Below are positions 32,212 through 46,200 of a stretch of DNA of 64,000 nucleotides, in pieces. Position 1 is the first letter of the stretch; each line of letters opens with the position of its first letter. Position numbers and translations under genes: made by a program. Under the pieces are notes generated by a model that saw only the letters and a list, made by a program, of their open reading frames with translations, was not told the DNA's origin and searched no databases. Origin of the DNA: Manihot esculenta (Eukaryota > Streptophyta > Magnoliopsida > Malpighiales > Euphorbiaceae); NCBI RefSeq assembly GCF_001659605.2, contig NC_035170.2, positions 9,600,539-9,664,538 on the forward strand, in the 5' to 3' direction.

Positions 32212-32566
32212 AAGAAGGATTACAGATATGTCATGATCTAAAATTACAAAGACTAAGAATTTAAGTAAATTAAATAAGATAGTTAAAAAATATAAATTTG
32301 AGAATTTAAAAGAAGAATATTTTCATTATATTAGTCAGGATAGAGAAAAAATAGGATTTTTTGATTGGTTTAAAATAAATAAAAAAGAAAAAAGCATTAA
32401 TCCAATAACAGTAAGAGATAAAAGGCCAGAATGGATAGTAAATGAAGAGGTAATTAAAAGTGATTTCCCGCCTAAAACAATGAGTAAAATCATACATGGA
32501 GATAAAGAAATAATTTGTGCACCCTATAAAATGGCCAAAGAAAATGATACAGATAAAAAGATAATG
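32212..32566 (+). pseudogene. Inverted viral fragment: coat piece joined to ORF1 piece
   Basis: On the plus strand, about 32,212-32,255 repeats a coat segment (IL-free stretch EGLQICHDLKLQ; other copy near 29,400-29,438). It then switches at about 32,256 to an ORF1 segment (TKNLSKLNKIVKKY...; other copy about 30,490-30,800). In this copy the two ORF1 positions that are TAA elsewhere are GAA, so it derives from a less damaged template. Confidence 0.82.
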
Positions 32567-32903
32567 GATTATACTTACTAATTGTCCAAATGTTAACTTA
32601 CTATAAGGTATCGGGTTCCCATACTGGTTTTTTATATGATTTCTTACTTTCTCTCCTAGGAAATAAGGAAGTCCTGCTAAGAATTTCTCCTTCCAAAAAT
32701 CCTGGTTTGAATCCTCCCTTAACATTAACCTAGTTAAAAATGTTATTTTATAATTCTGAAAATGACTTAATTTTTTACATTTTAAGTTACTTAATAACTC
32801 AACATTTTTATCTTTTAAATGAGATGGGTCTCCTATAAAATGTAAGAAAATAGTTAGGATCAGAGCTGATACTGCATCCTGAATGGTTTCTCCTAACTCA
32901 TTT
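32567..32903 (-). pseudogene. Viral coat fragment, duplicate at right edge
   Basis: It matches about 29,438-29,772 on the minus strand, with a few substitutions, and is joined head-on to the plus-strand fragment at its left. Viral similarity stops near 32,903, where AT-rich plant DNA begins. Confidence 0.85.
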
Positions 32904-33555
32904 TATTTTCTATAGATAAATAAAACATTAATTATTAAATATTTTTAACATGTATATTATTAAGCACTTTTCTTTATTTTGCATTTTTATTATTGAGATA
33001 TTTAAAATTTGTTGACAGCAAACTTTTATCAATTAAAGAATAAAAATAAATTGAAATCTTAAAATTAATTTTTATTTACTATCAATTTTTTAAATTAATA
33101 ATAAAAAGAAATAAATATAAAATAGTAACTGAATTATTAATAGATTTATTGATTTAAAACTTTATTTAAAATAAAGTAGTTTTTTCAATAATTAATTTTC
33201 AATTTTTTAATATAAAAATGAGAGAGATGGATAAAGTAAAAGTAGTGATAGAAAATACGGGAGACAAAAACTAAAATAATAATTTCTTATTTTGGTGAAT
33301 TGACAACATATTATAATTATTTATTTCAAAATAAAATTAAAATTAAATAATGGGAAATGATCCTTAAATAATTAAAATACCAAAATGTAAGGTTCCTTTT
33401 AGAGTATGAATCAAACATTGGCTTCCTGAATTTGACTATCTTCTCAATCTCTCATTTGTTTGACCAAAAAAAGAAAAAGAAAACATTCCCACCCCTCCAA
33501 GAAACAAAAAAGAATTATTGATTTATTATTTACTTTTATAAGATTTAAGAGAGGA
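32904..33555. other. AT-rich spacer between virus and PREP1
   Basis: No ORF or motif stands out. Confidence 0.6.
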
Positions 33556-33559
33556 TTAT

Positions 33560-33976
33560 TTGGTTGAAATCGAAAAAATTGACTGAATTAAATTAATTTA
33601 AAATTTTAATTTAATTTTTTATTTATTTTGATTCGTTTAGTTTTTAATTTTAAAAATTTCAATTATTTCAATTCGATTCGAGTAAGTTTTAATTAGAAAA
33701 AATAAAAAAAAATTGAATTCAACCGCTTTAGTGATAATTATATATTATTTTATATAATATAAAGAGATTATATTATATTAATATTAATATATTTTAATTA
33801 AATTTTAAAATATTAAAAATAAAGTATAAAAAATAAAAAATTTATTAAAAATTTAAATAAATTAAATCGAATCAAACTAAATTAAATTTGACCGATTTAA
33901 TTTGATTTTTATTAAATTTAATTTAATTTTATACATATTAAAATTTTAATTTTTAAATTATTTAGTTCGGCGAATA
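33560..33976. mobile_element. hAT-like MITE, copy 2 (decayed)
   Basis: It shares the internal order of words with copies 1 and 3 (TTGAAATCGAAAAAATTGA, then AATTTTAAAATATTAAAAATAAAG, then TTTATTAAAAATTTAAAT) but most CGGTT words have decayed to AT. Ends are blurred and no target duplication is seen. Confidence 0.55.
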
Positions 33977-34129
33977 TTGACGCCAACTATCGTTAAATTC
34001 AACTTAGCATACATTTGCATTTTAAAATTATGAAACTGAGTTCAAATTGCATTTTAATTAATTTTAAAAAGATCTTATAATTTTCCCTTAATTTTAATTT
34101 AATTTATATTTTTCTGATCAATATGAACC

Positions 34130-34294
34130 AAAATACTTGTCCAGTTTCTTGGCCACCGATTGTATAGGCTGGCCTCTTGATATTTTTCCCTCCCACGCCA
34201 AAGCGCCGGAGTCACAATCACAAACCCATAAAAGATTAGAAAAGTAGAAACGCTTCTGCAGCTCTTTCATTAGGGTTATCTCATCCAACCCACT
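34130..34294 (+). promoter_or_regulatory. PREP1 proximal promoter and 5' UTR
   Basis: GC content rises sharply compared with the AT-rich DNA upstream. A weak TATA-like CCATAAAAGA lies near 34,226-34,235, about 65 bp before the ATG. The transcription start cannot be fixed by eye. Confidence 0.4.
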
Positions 34295-37200
34295 ATGGAG
34301 GGAAAAGCATTCCTTCGCTCTCTTTCTTCTTCTTCTCTTATTTGCAACAGATTCTTCTTTCCTAGCAGATTTCCTTGCTCTTTCTCTACCTCATCGTCCT
34401 CTGCTCATCGCATTTCTCACCGTTCGATTACCGGTCTCGCTAGACGCTCCCTCCTTCGCAGCCACTGGAAGATTTTCCCTGTCGCTGCCTCCGCTTCTTC
34501 TTCTCTTCGCTTTAATAAACACTTTTCCTCTTTCTCCACTGCAGCTGTTGCTACACAGCCAGCTCCTTCCTCTCCAGGTTCTAGTCTCTGTTTGTTGATT
34601 GTCTTCGTTATTTACTTCTGTTGAAGGATTGCTTTTTCAAAAATCAAAGGAAATATGAATTTCTAACTACTAATTTGAAATTTGTAAAATCCGTTTTATG
34701 GTTTTCCTTCTTTTTTCGGAGGCCTTTGTGACCATATCAATTTTATTTTTTTAAAATTGTTTTGAATTAAAGAAGATACTGGAAGTGGAAAGTATCCATT
34801 TGGGAAGAAGGAAATGTAAATGGCTTCTGATGTGACTCTGTTGGTCGTTGCAGATGTTGTTAGTGTGCCAAATGAGGTTGCCGAGAAACTTGGCTTTGAG
34901 AAGGTGTCCGAAGAGTTCATTGGGGAGTGTAAATCAAAGGCTGTGCTGTTCAGACATAAGAAGACTGGCGCTGAAGTCATGTCGGTTTCCAACGATGATG
35001 AGAATAAAGTTTTTGGCATTGTTTTCCGAACTCCTCCGTAAGTATATTACTGTCTTGCAAATTCTGTGCTGGAGTATTACTCATTCTAGAAGTTGTTGTT
35101 TAGTTGAAAGTTTGAAGCAGATGGACTATATAATATTTCATTTTTAACCATAAAAGTTTCTAATGATAAGTTATAATATATAAGGAGATGGATTGCTTAG
35201 TGTTTTTGTTATATAAGAGGATTTGCAATAGGAATAAAAGAACATATGAATGTAGATTTGTTTACGAAACATCAAAATAACAACAGAAAATGAGGAAAAA
35301 AGGGAAAATACTACTGACTACACCATGGTCAAGGCAGTCCCGACTCGTTACTTCTTCTATGCTTCCAAGTTCACATTCCACATTAAAACCTTTAGGATCT
35401 TTAACTTACATGTGGAAGGTTCTAATTATTCTTCTCCAACTCCTTTTCAGGTTTTGTGAATTTTAAGTGATTCTTTATATTTTGACCTTTTTTTTTCCCT
35501 TTCCGGATTATTTTGGTTTTTCATTCAGGAGGTATGCATTATAGTCATGCTTTTCTAATAATTGTGTTAGCGTCCTTTGCATTTTTCAATTTAAAGCAAC
35601 TGTCAATAACTTCTTATGTGGCAAGAGTAATAGCTATATAAGGCTGATGATTGGTATAAATAATCATTTAAAGGCTTCTGGCAGAAAGCTAGGTTTGTTT
35701 TTATTATTTCCATGAGCTAGAGTAGGTTGCTTCCTAGCTCCTTCTGAAGCAATTTTAGGGCCACAAGAAAATGCTCTGTTGGATTAACATGGAGAGTGTA
35801 TTGGCCATCATTAAGCAAAATTTTCTTGAAGTTAATATAATTTGTGATGATGATCTGGTAATCTCATGCTTTCTATGGTTAGTTTCAGTAGGGTTGTTGT
35901 ACCAATTTTTTCATATAGCCATTTCACATTGAAATTGCAGTCCACAGTAAAAAGCTGCGGCAAGTTGCTTGCAATATCATTGTGAACAGTACGTCCCATT
36001 TGTAAATTTGAAATGGTAAAATTGTAGAACATCGTACTCCTCCAATTGTTGAATTTGATTTAAATAATTGTTTTCAAAATTATTGTGAAAATTGCTGTTT
36101 ATTTTATGTGCATGTATGTATTTGGAGTTAAAGAAATTAAGTAGTTTAATCTCATTAATCTTCTTGTTGGTTCTAATTGTGAATTGCTATAATGCAGCAA
36201 GGATTCAACTGGCATTCCTCACATATTGGAACACAGTGTATTATGTGGGTCGAGGAAATATCCTTTGAAGGAACCGTTTGTTGAGCTGTTGAAGGGCAGC
36301 TTAAATACTTTTCTGAATGCATTCACATATCCAGACAGGACTTGCTACCCAGTTGCTTCCACAAATACAAAGGTGCCAGCTTCAAGAGTTTCATGGGTTT
36401 GCTCCTTAAAATGTGGTACTTTCTTGTTGGATTCAATATGGATCTTAATGCATTGCTGTTGTTTTAAAAACAGGATTTCTACAATTTGGTTGATGTATAC
36501 CTCGATGCTGTATTCTTCCCTAAATGTATGGAAGACTACCAGACATTTCAACAGGAGGGTTGGCATTTTGAGCTCAACGATCCCTCAGAGGAAATATCTT
36601 ATAAAGGTTATACTGTTACCAAATATACTTGCGCGAGTTGCTTGAATTGGTCAGGATAACTTGTCTGTATTTTCTTTCCTTCTCTGAAGAGTTCTTTTTC
36701 CCCTTAATTTCAGGTGTTGTGTTTAATGAGATGAAGGGGGTTTATTCTCAGCCTGATAATATATTAGGGCGGGCTTCTCAGCAGGCAATTTTTCTTGTCT
36801 CCGATTGTTTACTTCCTTATTTTTTCCCTAATAACTTCAGTGAAATTGTTGAATTCTGTTTCTAAATATCCTACATAGTTTATGGAGCAGTGCAGTGTAG
36901 TGTGGTGGATGCACAGATATTGATGATATGGGTGCATATTGCCATAGGGTTCTGGTTCATTTCTATAATTTGCTTTTGTGATAATTATGGATTTATTCTA
37001 TCACTTAACTGTTCTCCCACTTGCACTCTAGGTTTATTATGTTGTTGATACTAGTGATATATTCAATTTCATACTTGACAGAGGACTGGTATTTAGATTG
37101 GAATTTTATGTTAAGCAACTGGATTTACATTAAAAAGAAAAAATTAACCTTGAAAATGCTGAATTTGGGTGGATGGGATCTGCAATTATTTGCAGGATTT

Positions 37201-40200
37201 CAGATTTTGTTGTGGATAAAGTAAAAGGGGGAAAATCTAAAATTCATATATGTAGAAGTCCTTAGGCATTACAATAAAGTTCATTTTCTCAGACATGCCT
37301 AAATTTGAATCACTTTATAAAATCTGAAATATCATACTTGCTGAAATTTTGTGCAGTGACAAAACCGTTTAAAAAGCATTTTGAGTTTTAGGTATTTATG
37401 GTGCTCCAAACCTTATAATATTTGACTTCTAGAGCTAGTCTTAATTGTCCAAGTGTTTGGACTATCAGAAAAATCTAAACTAACTAAACCTATGAGGACT
37501 TGAAACGAAAGTGTGTTGAACATATATGATTCGCATGGCCCTAGTTAGAATCTGCCTATCATTAGTCATATAGGAAATGTTTTTGATGTGAAATATTTAT
37601 TCTTATCTATCAGTTTAGTGGTAACTATTACATGCAATTTATTTACAGGCTCTCTTTCCAGATAATACCTATGGTGTTGATAGTGGAGGTGATCCAAAAG
37701 ACATCCCCAAATTGACATTTGAGCAATTTCAGGTCTGTTGCATGCATAAAGTTGCTACACTTTTTCTAGTTTTTGGTTGTAAAAGTATTAAAACATAAAT
37801 TGTTCATACTGCTTTTTCTTTTTTCTTTTTTAAATGGATTTGGGGTCTGGAAAGTGAAGAGTTATTAATTGGTAAAGTCCAAGAAGTGATATTCTGTTTT
37901 GTAGATCACCACTTAACACTTTTCATAATTTTCTTTAATTGAGGTTTTTGTAAAATTGATTGTGCAAACTATTTTATTATTCATTAATCTGTTTTAGGGA
38001 ACTTGTAATTTTTTATTTGCCTTATAGAGGATCATAGTGATTTAATTTGCTATTTTATTGCATAGTGTAGACCAACGTATGGCAATTCAATTTTTTTTTC
38101 ACCAATCACTAACGTGGACATTATGTATGAACTCCAAAGCTCTTGTGCCTAGCACCACTTTATCAATTATGTCAGGCACAAGATTCTCTTTTCTTTGTGA
38201 AGGAAAGGAGCATTAACCAAAGAAACCCAAAAAAAAAAAAAGCAAATTTTTAAGAAAAAGAAATATAACTATATAAGAAGAAACTGTGATTGGTATTTTT
38301 AATTTACTGAAAATTCTGAAATTGCTCATAAAGTGCATGTGCTTAAAATTGAGTTCATTTGAATAAATACACCTCCATTGGATATGAGAATCAGGGAATC
38401 CAATGTTGTTGTCAATTTTGTCCTGGCATGAGGGGACTTGATCTTATATATCAGTATGATTTGCAGCCATCAAAACCTAAAAAATCAACCCAAAAGCTTA
38501 TAGGGAAGCAACAAAATTTGTTTTCTCAAGCCTCAAAACAAGTAGATTAAATGTAATTGCAATCTTTGGGAGATGCCTTCAAAATTTCATCTTGCTAACT
38601 TGCTATATGTAATCATTTAAAGCTGTTCTAAATGAGATGCTTGGTTCTATATTTCATGCTTTTATGAATTCTGATATCCAACAGCAATTTCATTAATTTG
38701 TTAATGGAACTAATTATTCCAAAACGTTATTTTACAAATGTTGATCTGCCTTAAATGAAAACCTTGTTACCAAGAATTAAATTTGTTTTACTTTTGAATC
38801 TCTGCGATAGAGGTCTGCGTTATGCTTTCTTTAATTTATGTTGTAGATTCAAAATAAACATTTTTTAGGAGAAAATATCTATGTTATGATAAGCTTTTAA
38901 CGTGTGAATGATCCTGTTAATTGCTTGAGTTGAATAAGCATTTGTGGGCTAATTTTATTTGTGATCACTAAAGTTTTCACCAAGTTCTATTATGATCACT
39001 GAAGAATTTTTCATACCATTGAAATGCTTGACAGAAAACTTGTACCAGTTTCAGTTGAACCATTGCGACCTAATACAACCAGCTCTCTTGTTTGGAGATG
39101 TTGGCATTGGCATTTCTAGGCTATTTTTTTGCATGACAAGCTGCTAGAAAGGGTCTGATTGAGGAACTCACTTAACTGGAAGTACTTTCTTTTCTTTTTT
39201 AAGTGCTCTGTTTCATGTCAACCTCACCTTGAAGAAACCCAAAATCTGAATTCCCTTTGAAGATTCAGAGTTCTTCCTTCCTTAATGAATTCATCTTCCT
39301 TTCTCTCTCTTGCCTAACCCCAATTTTTTCTCTTCTCTTCTCTTTCATTGAACTCTTTTCAAAAGCATAAATTGTCGACTTTGTTTTTGCCCCTAGATGT
39401 TCTTTCCTTTGAATTCTGATTTGAAAGAAAGATCAATAGAGTTGGATGTTAATGATAGTGGTGTAAGAGACATTGAAGATGGAAAGGTGAATTTTTTGAA
39501 GTTGATTGGATAAGGGAAATGTTTTTACAGAGGTTTTCGGGAAAATAGAGTTTTGAAAGGAGGAAACAGAGCTATGGAAGTCCAGTGAGTCCATGGTGAG
39601 CAGCTATTGCTACAAAAAGAAAGTGTAGAGCTGCTATGTCATTATCTCAAAGCAGAAAACCAGTTATATAAAGTCACAATGGTTTTAATTGTGATAATTT
39701 TTTATTAAGTGATTTTAATGGCACATAAATTCTCGTGGTCATAATTTAATTTGGTGAAAAGTTCAATGATCATAAATAAAATTAATTCATATTCTTTTTT
39801 TTTTGTCAATTTGTCTATATTTTGCCAGCAAGTTAATTATAGTAAAGTAGTGAACGTCCAGTTTACTCTGTATATGCTTGTATTTTATATTTTATTTATT
39901 TGCTTCTGTTGTATTTATCTTGTGCACAAGGTTCAGTTCTTATTAACGAAAGAACAGTTTATTAAGTTGTATCCTCTTAATTATAATTAGTTTATAATTT
40001 TCACTTCTTCCCTAAACAACAATTTACAGGAATTCCATCGTAAATATTACCATCCCAGCAATGCCAGGATATGGTTTTATGGAGATGATGATCCAGTTGA
40101 GCGTTTACGCATCTTGAGTGGTACTAAAAGAACGTTTTCTTTAATGATTTGTTAATTAAGCAATGTCTGTTGTCCTTTTTTCTGTGTTCCATTTATTTAT

Positions 40201-43200
40201 GAATGTTTTCTACATTTCTTTTGGAGAAGTATACAAATGACATCCTAAATGCCAAAAAAAAAAAAAAGAAATCAAAGCTAAAGGTTCAAAATTCTATTAC
40301 TATAGAGGCTCATGAGATTCAAAATGTAAGTTATCCATTAAGAGTTATACTAAAATAAATGCATTATTGGATTTATTTTTTACTGAAAATTCCACAGCTG
40401 GTTTAGTTTAAAAAGAAAAAACCACTTGATTGTTTACCAGGATTTTAAATTTTGGTTTCAACTGTATCATGGTGTAGCTAGTGGCCCTACTGAACCTACT
40501 GCAACTGCTGCTGCAGTAAATTTATCAATGAAGTAGCAAAATGACTCGAATCAATGGTCTAGTTAGATTTAAATTGATAATGTAGCATATCAATACTTGC
40601 AACATAACCTATTACTTTAGTATCTATGTGTCTGTAAGCCTCCAAGTGAGAGAACTAAATATGAAACATTGATTTTTCATGTTATACACTAATTCTCATA
40701 ATTTATACCTAAAATTAAAATAAAAATCCAAATGAATCATAATTTTATAAATCCAATAAATATTTAGCTAATCTATCAAATAATGACAATAGACAGTAGA
40801 AAAATTAAAAATTTTAGTTTACAATAGAACCTTTAATGCTTTGTGGGATGTGACAATCCCACAAGAAACTGGTAATGGGATTTTGATTTGAATAACCAAC
40901 CTGCTAGCGGAAGGCTTAAGGGTTATGAGGTAAAAAAGTGAGGTGGAATGGTATTTAGAGATTACTGTTGGCATATCTGAAAGACAAGGGTTTCACAATT
41001 CTATTATGGTCGTAATGTGTTGTTACATGTACCTGAAAAGCCCTGTATTGGTGCATCTTGCCTATACTGCAGTATTTTAATTTCACCAGGGTGTAATTTA
41101 TTATTCGTGGGAAAAATCGTTTAAGGCCTAAAAAAGGGAGTTGGTGCTTTATACACTTTATCTGGTTCTTTTGTATTCAAACTGATTTGGGTTACATACT
41201 CCGTTAGCAATACAAGTAATTCCTGTCTGAATTTTGTCCAAAATTGTCATTAGCTCCTAAGTGGAAACACGGACTAAGAGTTACAGGACCCATACTGTAC
41301 TGAAAAGGAGTTAATGTAGCATGTACTCTGCTCCTAGAGCATCTATGATTGGCATATTCAATCCCTTTGTGGGAGTAGTCTATTTGATTTAGCAGTCATG
41401 TGCTTTTGATCTTAGAAGGTAGACTTCATGCCAATCCCAGTTCCTTCTCAATACACAATGGACCTTGTAAAACCTACTTGCTTTCCAAAAAGTTATAGTG
41501 GAATTTGAACAAAGGCCTAATAAGAATGCAATCATATCAGCAAATACCAATTAAAGTCTTTGATCTAAATTGATAAATTTAAATCATGTGGATATAATTA
41601 TCCTGAAGTGTTGAATAGTGAGTTCAGGATTTTGTAAATTGGTCTTGTTCTTATATTGCAGCATCTTATAAACACACTCTCTCTTTTCAGAGTATCTGGA
41701 TGTGTTTGATGCTAGTTCAGCTCCAAATGAGTCAAAGATCAAACTGCAAAAACTTTTCCCTGAGCCAGTGAGGATTGTTGAGAATTATCCAGCCAGTGAA
41801 GGAGGTGATTTGAAAAAGAAGCATATGGTATGCCTTAATTGGCTGCTTTCTGAAAAGCCCTTAGACTTGGAAACTGAGCTTGCACTTGGGTTTCTGGATC
41901 ATCTTATGTTGGGAACTCCTGCTTCTCCCTTGAGGAAAATCTTGCTGGAAAGTGGTCTGGGAGATGCCATTGTTGGTGGTGGAATGGAAGATGAGCTGCT
42001 TCAGCCTCAATTTAGTATTGGGTTAAAAGGCGTTTCAGAAGAAGACATTCATAAGGTGGAAGAATTAATCATGAGTACGCTTAAGAAATTATCCGAGGAA
42101 GGATTTGAGACAGATGCTGTGGAGGCATCCATGAACACAATTGAGTTTTCTCTCAGGGAAAACAACACTGGCTCATTTCCTCGAGGCTTATCATTGATGC
42201 TTCGGTCCATTGTAAGTTATACACTTCCCCATCTTTCAAAAATATGCATGACTTTATCCCCTGATAGGTTAATGCATTCTTTAATAACTTTTTGCAGGGC
42301 AAATGGATATATGATAGGGATCCCTTCGAGCCTTTAAAATATGAGAAACCTTTGATGGCCCTCAAAGCTAGAATAGCAGAGGAAGGTTCTAAATCTGTTT
42401 TTTCTCCTCTAATTGAGAAATTCATCTTGAACAATCCTCATAGAGTAACTGTGGAAATGCGGGTAAGCAGTTTAGGCTGCAAGTTCACTATCTGTATATT
42501 AAATTTATAAGATAACAATGGGTATTTTCCTGTTTCAGCCTGATCCAGAGAAAGCTACCCGTGATGAAGCTGCCGAGAGAGAAATCTTGGAGAAATTGAA
42601 AGCTGGTATGACGGAAGAAGATCTTGCTGAGCTTGCACGTGCAACACAGGAACTAAGATTGAAGCAGGAAACTCCTGACCCACCAGAAGCTTTGAAAACA
42701 GTGCCAAGTCTGTCTCTTAACGATATTCCTAAAGAACCTATACATGTCCCTACAGAGGTTTATATGCTCAATTGGTTCTCGGTTGTCTAATAAACAACAA
42801 TTTTGAGTGAAAGCTGTACTGAACATTTGTATGCTATCTCTAGGTTGGGGATATCAATGGAGTGAAAGTGTTGCAGCATGACCTCTTCACTAATGATGTC
42901 CTCTATGCTGAAGTTGTGTTTAATATGAGATCACTGAAGCAAGAACTTCTTCCTTTGATGCCTCTTTTCTGGTGAGTTATTTCCTTAAAAGATTATTAAA
43001 GATTTTGAATCTTATTTTGTTATAGATATAGCACCTGCCCTCAAGTCCTCATTTTATGAGCAGCTTAAGCTTGGTTGAGTGGTATTGTTGGCATGGTATT
43101 AGAACCTATTTGACGATTTACTTAGTAGCTCACAGTTAAAATTTGGGGCACTCTACTGTTAATTACACTAAGAACAGGTTCATGGTTTGTTTGTTCTTGT

Positions 43201-46200
43201 CTGTGCTTAATCCCGTTGAGCTTTTATTGAGGGGAGAGTGTTAGAGATTATATAAAAGATGAGCCTTTTAGGTTAAGTGATCCATAAGTGATTCCTTCAC
43301 CTTTTTTTTTTTGGTTATTCTTGTCCCTTTTCTCTGTTGTCGATGATAATCATAAGAAGCTCATTGTTCTCATTTGTAGACAATAATCAATTAATCATAA
43401 TAAGCTCCGGAAACATTCCTGTGGAACTTGTGTACGTTTCTAGTTTTTGGTTCTACCTCATATATATGGTTATTCTTACATCTGGAATGATAAAATTTGG
43501 AGTCTACATGAATCTGATAATGCACTTGATGTTTTTCAGCATAGCTCCTGGACTTGTGAATGATGCCAGTGTATTGTACAAAATCTTTCTGTACTATGTC
43601 ACCCTTTAAGTATTAGGATCTTAAGGAGCCAATTTGCTGTCTGTGAATGTGGATTCACAATGAAACACTGTTGTGTTGCCCTTTAATGGTTCCAACTTAT
43701 AAGCTGTTTCATTGGGTGGATAATGTCTACTACACCTACATAACACCAAATTTTTAATTTTTGATGTGATTTTGTGATCATAATGCTAAACGCTTTTGGC
43801 CAGATAAGTAACTTTGTGGCAGTGACCAACAACTCGAATTATGTTTCTTTATTACGGGATAAATGTTTAAGGATTCAGTGATTCCTAAGTTATAGGCATT
43901 GCTATTTGCCTTCTAAAACTATCCTGCAACATTTTCGCCTGCCTTGTAATGATTTCTAAAACTCCCTATGCTGAAAAATTCTTATGATCTTCTGGAAATA
44001 AAGGCTGGGCTCCAGTTTCCATATACAATTTGATGTAAAACATGGAGAAAATACGTTCCAAAGTCTCTTAATTTGCAATCTTCAAATATGCCAACCAATG
44101 GTAAAAATACCTTCAGAAGGCTTACATAGAGTCATAAAATAACTGCTATCTGAATATGAAAGTCAAATACCAAAAATACCCTGAATAATTTAAATACCCA
44201 AATAAATTATTTGCTTGATTTCTTTCTTAAATATGTATACCTAATTAGTTCATGCCCCATATCAAAATGTTGGTGTGTTGCTTACACTGATGTAATTCAA
44301 GTGAATTCATAACTCAATGGTGTGAGTTGTCGAATTATAGGTTGTTAAACACTTGTGCATCCTCGGCCAGTTTGAGATGCTCTGGTGGATATGGTTATAA
44401 ACTTCCTCATGAATAATTATAACCACCCCAACTTAATTCTTACAACTGTGGTCCTGCTGTGCATCAAAATGTCTCCATCAAACTCCATTGTTACCGCCAA
44501 TCGTCATATTTTTCCTCCTTTTTTCCTTTAGTAACCATGCTGCATAATTGTCTAAAGGTCCTTTGTATTCTTGCTTTCCTGTTCTGTGTTACATGTTTCT
44601 TTTTTTTTCTCCCCATGTAATTAAATGTTTCAGTGTGAATGTTAAATGGGGTTTAAAATATTGGCCTGCATCTTCCATATCAACAGATAAGTATTGGGTT
44701 TTTTGCTTGCTGAATACTAATACAGGATTCACCAGGTCAAGATGGTGAATTTTGGTATACACTGTCAGTCTGGTATAATTCAACAAAGCCAATCTGGACC
44801 AATATAATCTGATAAATAAAAATGTGTAACAGCTTAAACAGCCTGTACCTTTATTCTGGGCAAAGGAAAAGAAGGAAGGAAGGAAGAAAGATGAATTAAA
44901 TAGAGAGAGGAGTCGGTATTCAGGACATTTCCTTTCATTGTTATATTTGCTTCCTCTCTCTCTCTCCCCTTCTGGGTTTTTGATTTCTAGGTTTTAGTGT
45001 ATGTTTCTTTTCAAGTCTTAATATCTTTTGGGTTTTTCATTTGAAGCCTATTTAAAATGTTAAAAATATTGTTTTGTTGCTTATTTAGTTAATAAATTGG
45101 GTCACTGGGTTCTCTCTCTCCTGCTCTCCCTTTATGGTCCGATACCATGACCAAAATTGTAATATAAAGCCCTTTTTAAATGTAAAGTTGTTATTTTCAA
45201 ATTTGTTTAGTGGAGTGTTTGTTCTCATATGTACACCACAATATTCTTGACAGTCAGTCACTGCTTGAGATGGGTACAAAAGATTATACCTTTGTGCAAC
45301 TTAATCAGTTGATTGGGCGGAAAACTGGAGGAATATCAGTTTATCCATTCACATCATCTATTCGGGGCCAGGAAGAACCATGTAGCCATGTAATTGTCCG
45401 TGGAAAAGCAATGGCTGGGCGTGCTGAAGACTTGTTTAACCTGGTACTTTTAGCAGTTGTATTAGTTATCCGCCATTGTGTCATTGTGAATGCCGCTTTG
45501 TGTGCTTATGGCATGAATGAGTCTAAAATATTTAGGATTGCATTTATGAGTTTGTCAATTCAGTAGTGCCATTGTTCTGTCTCTTTCACTATAGGGCTTT
45601 TCAATGATGTTCTTGTTGACATAAAATAGTTTGTCATGAATGTATTCTAAACCGATATGTTTTTGATGTAGTTTATAGGAATTCTGCTTTGAGAAATTGA
45701 GATGTAAAGAATCCAGGAACTGTAGGAATTGTGCAAACTAGAAAATATTATTGCATGTTCAAATTATTGGTTTATCTTGTGCTTTCTGCAGCTTTCAGCT
45801 TCTTTTCATTGAGAGTTCTATGATCAAGAGTGTTGTATTTACTTAGGATCAAGTTCAAACCACATTCTCTCTTATTCTACATGATATAGTAATACAACAA
45901 TTTTATGCTTTTTAACATGCTGTGAATGTGATGCTTCCCTGTGCTATTTTTTTATGTTGATTTTAAATTTCTAATTACTTATGGAAGTGATAGACTGGGG
46001 TACTGAGGGTTGATTTATACTCTATTGCAGGTTAATTGTGTACTTCAAGAAGTACAATTTACAGACCAACAGCGTTTTAAGCAGTTTGTATCCCAAAGTA
46101 AAGCAAGAATGGAGGTATCTCTTGATTTTGTCATGTATTTTCTTTCAAGAACTTAATGGACTGCATCTTTTTTCTAAGAACTTATTTTCAATGTTCCTGT

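Larger units (their letters stand above)
13840..32903 (-). mobile_element. Endogenous pararetrovirus locus (Caulimoviridae), mosaic and interrupted
   Basis: Excluding the gypsy insert, about 9.5 kb derives from a plant pararetrovirus read mainly on the minus strand. From right to left: 30K-type movement protein with a long C-terminal extension (32,044-30,170), coat/protease/RT (30,174-27,160), RNase H (17,649-16,988), an unrecognised ORF (16,909-15,330), then a TATA-containing non-coding region (15,328-15,083). Left of this (13,840-15,082) and at the right edge (32,212-32,903) lie second copies of short blocks in shuffled order, some inverted. There are no LTRs. Combining movement protein, coat zinc knuckle, protease, RT and RNase H points to Caulimoviridae. 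The genus is open. Several stops and one frameshift show it is decayed. Confidence 0.9.

Noticed and set aside
34820..35147. Separate small genes on the plus strand near the PREP1 start and throughout its exons
   Set aside because: They are single exons of PREP1 read into introns, not independent genes.
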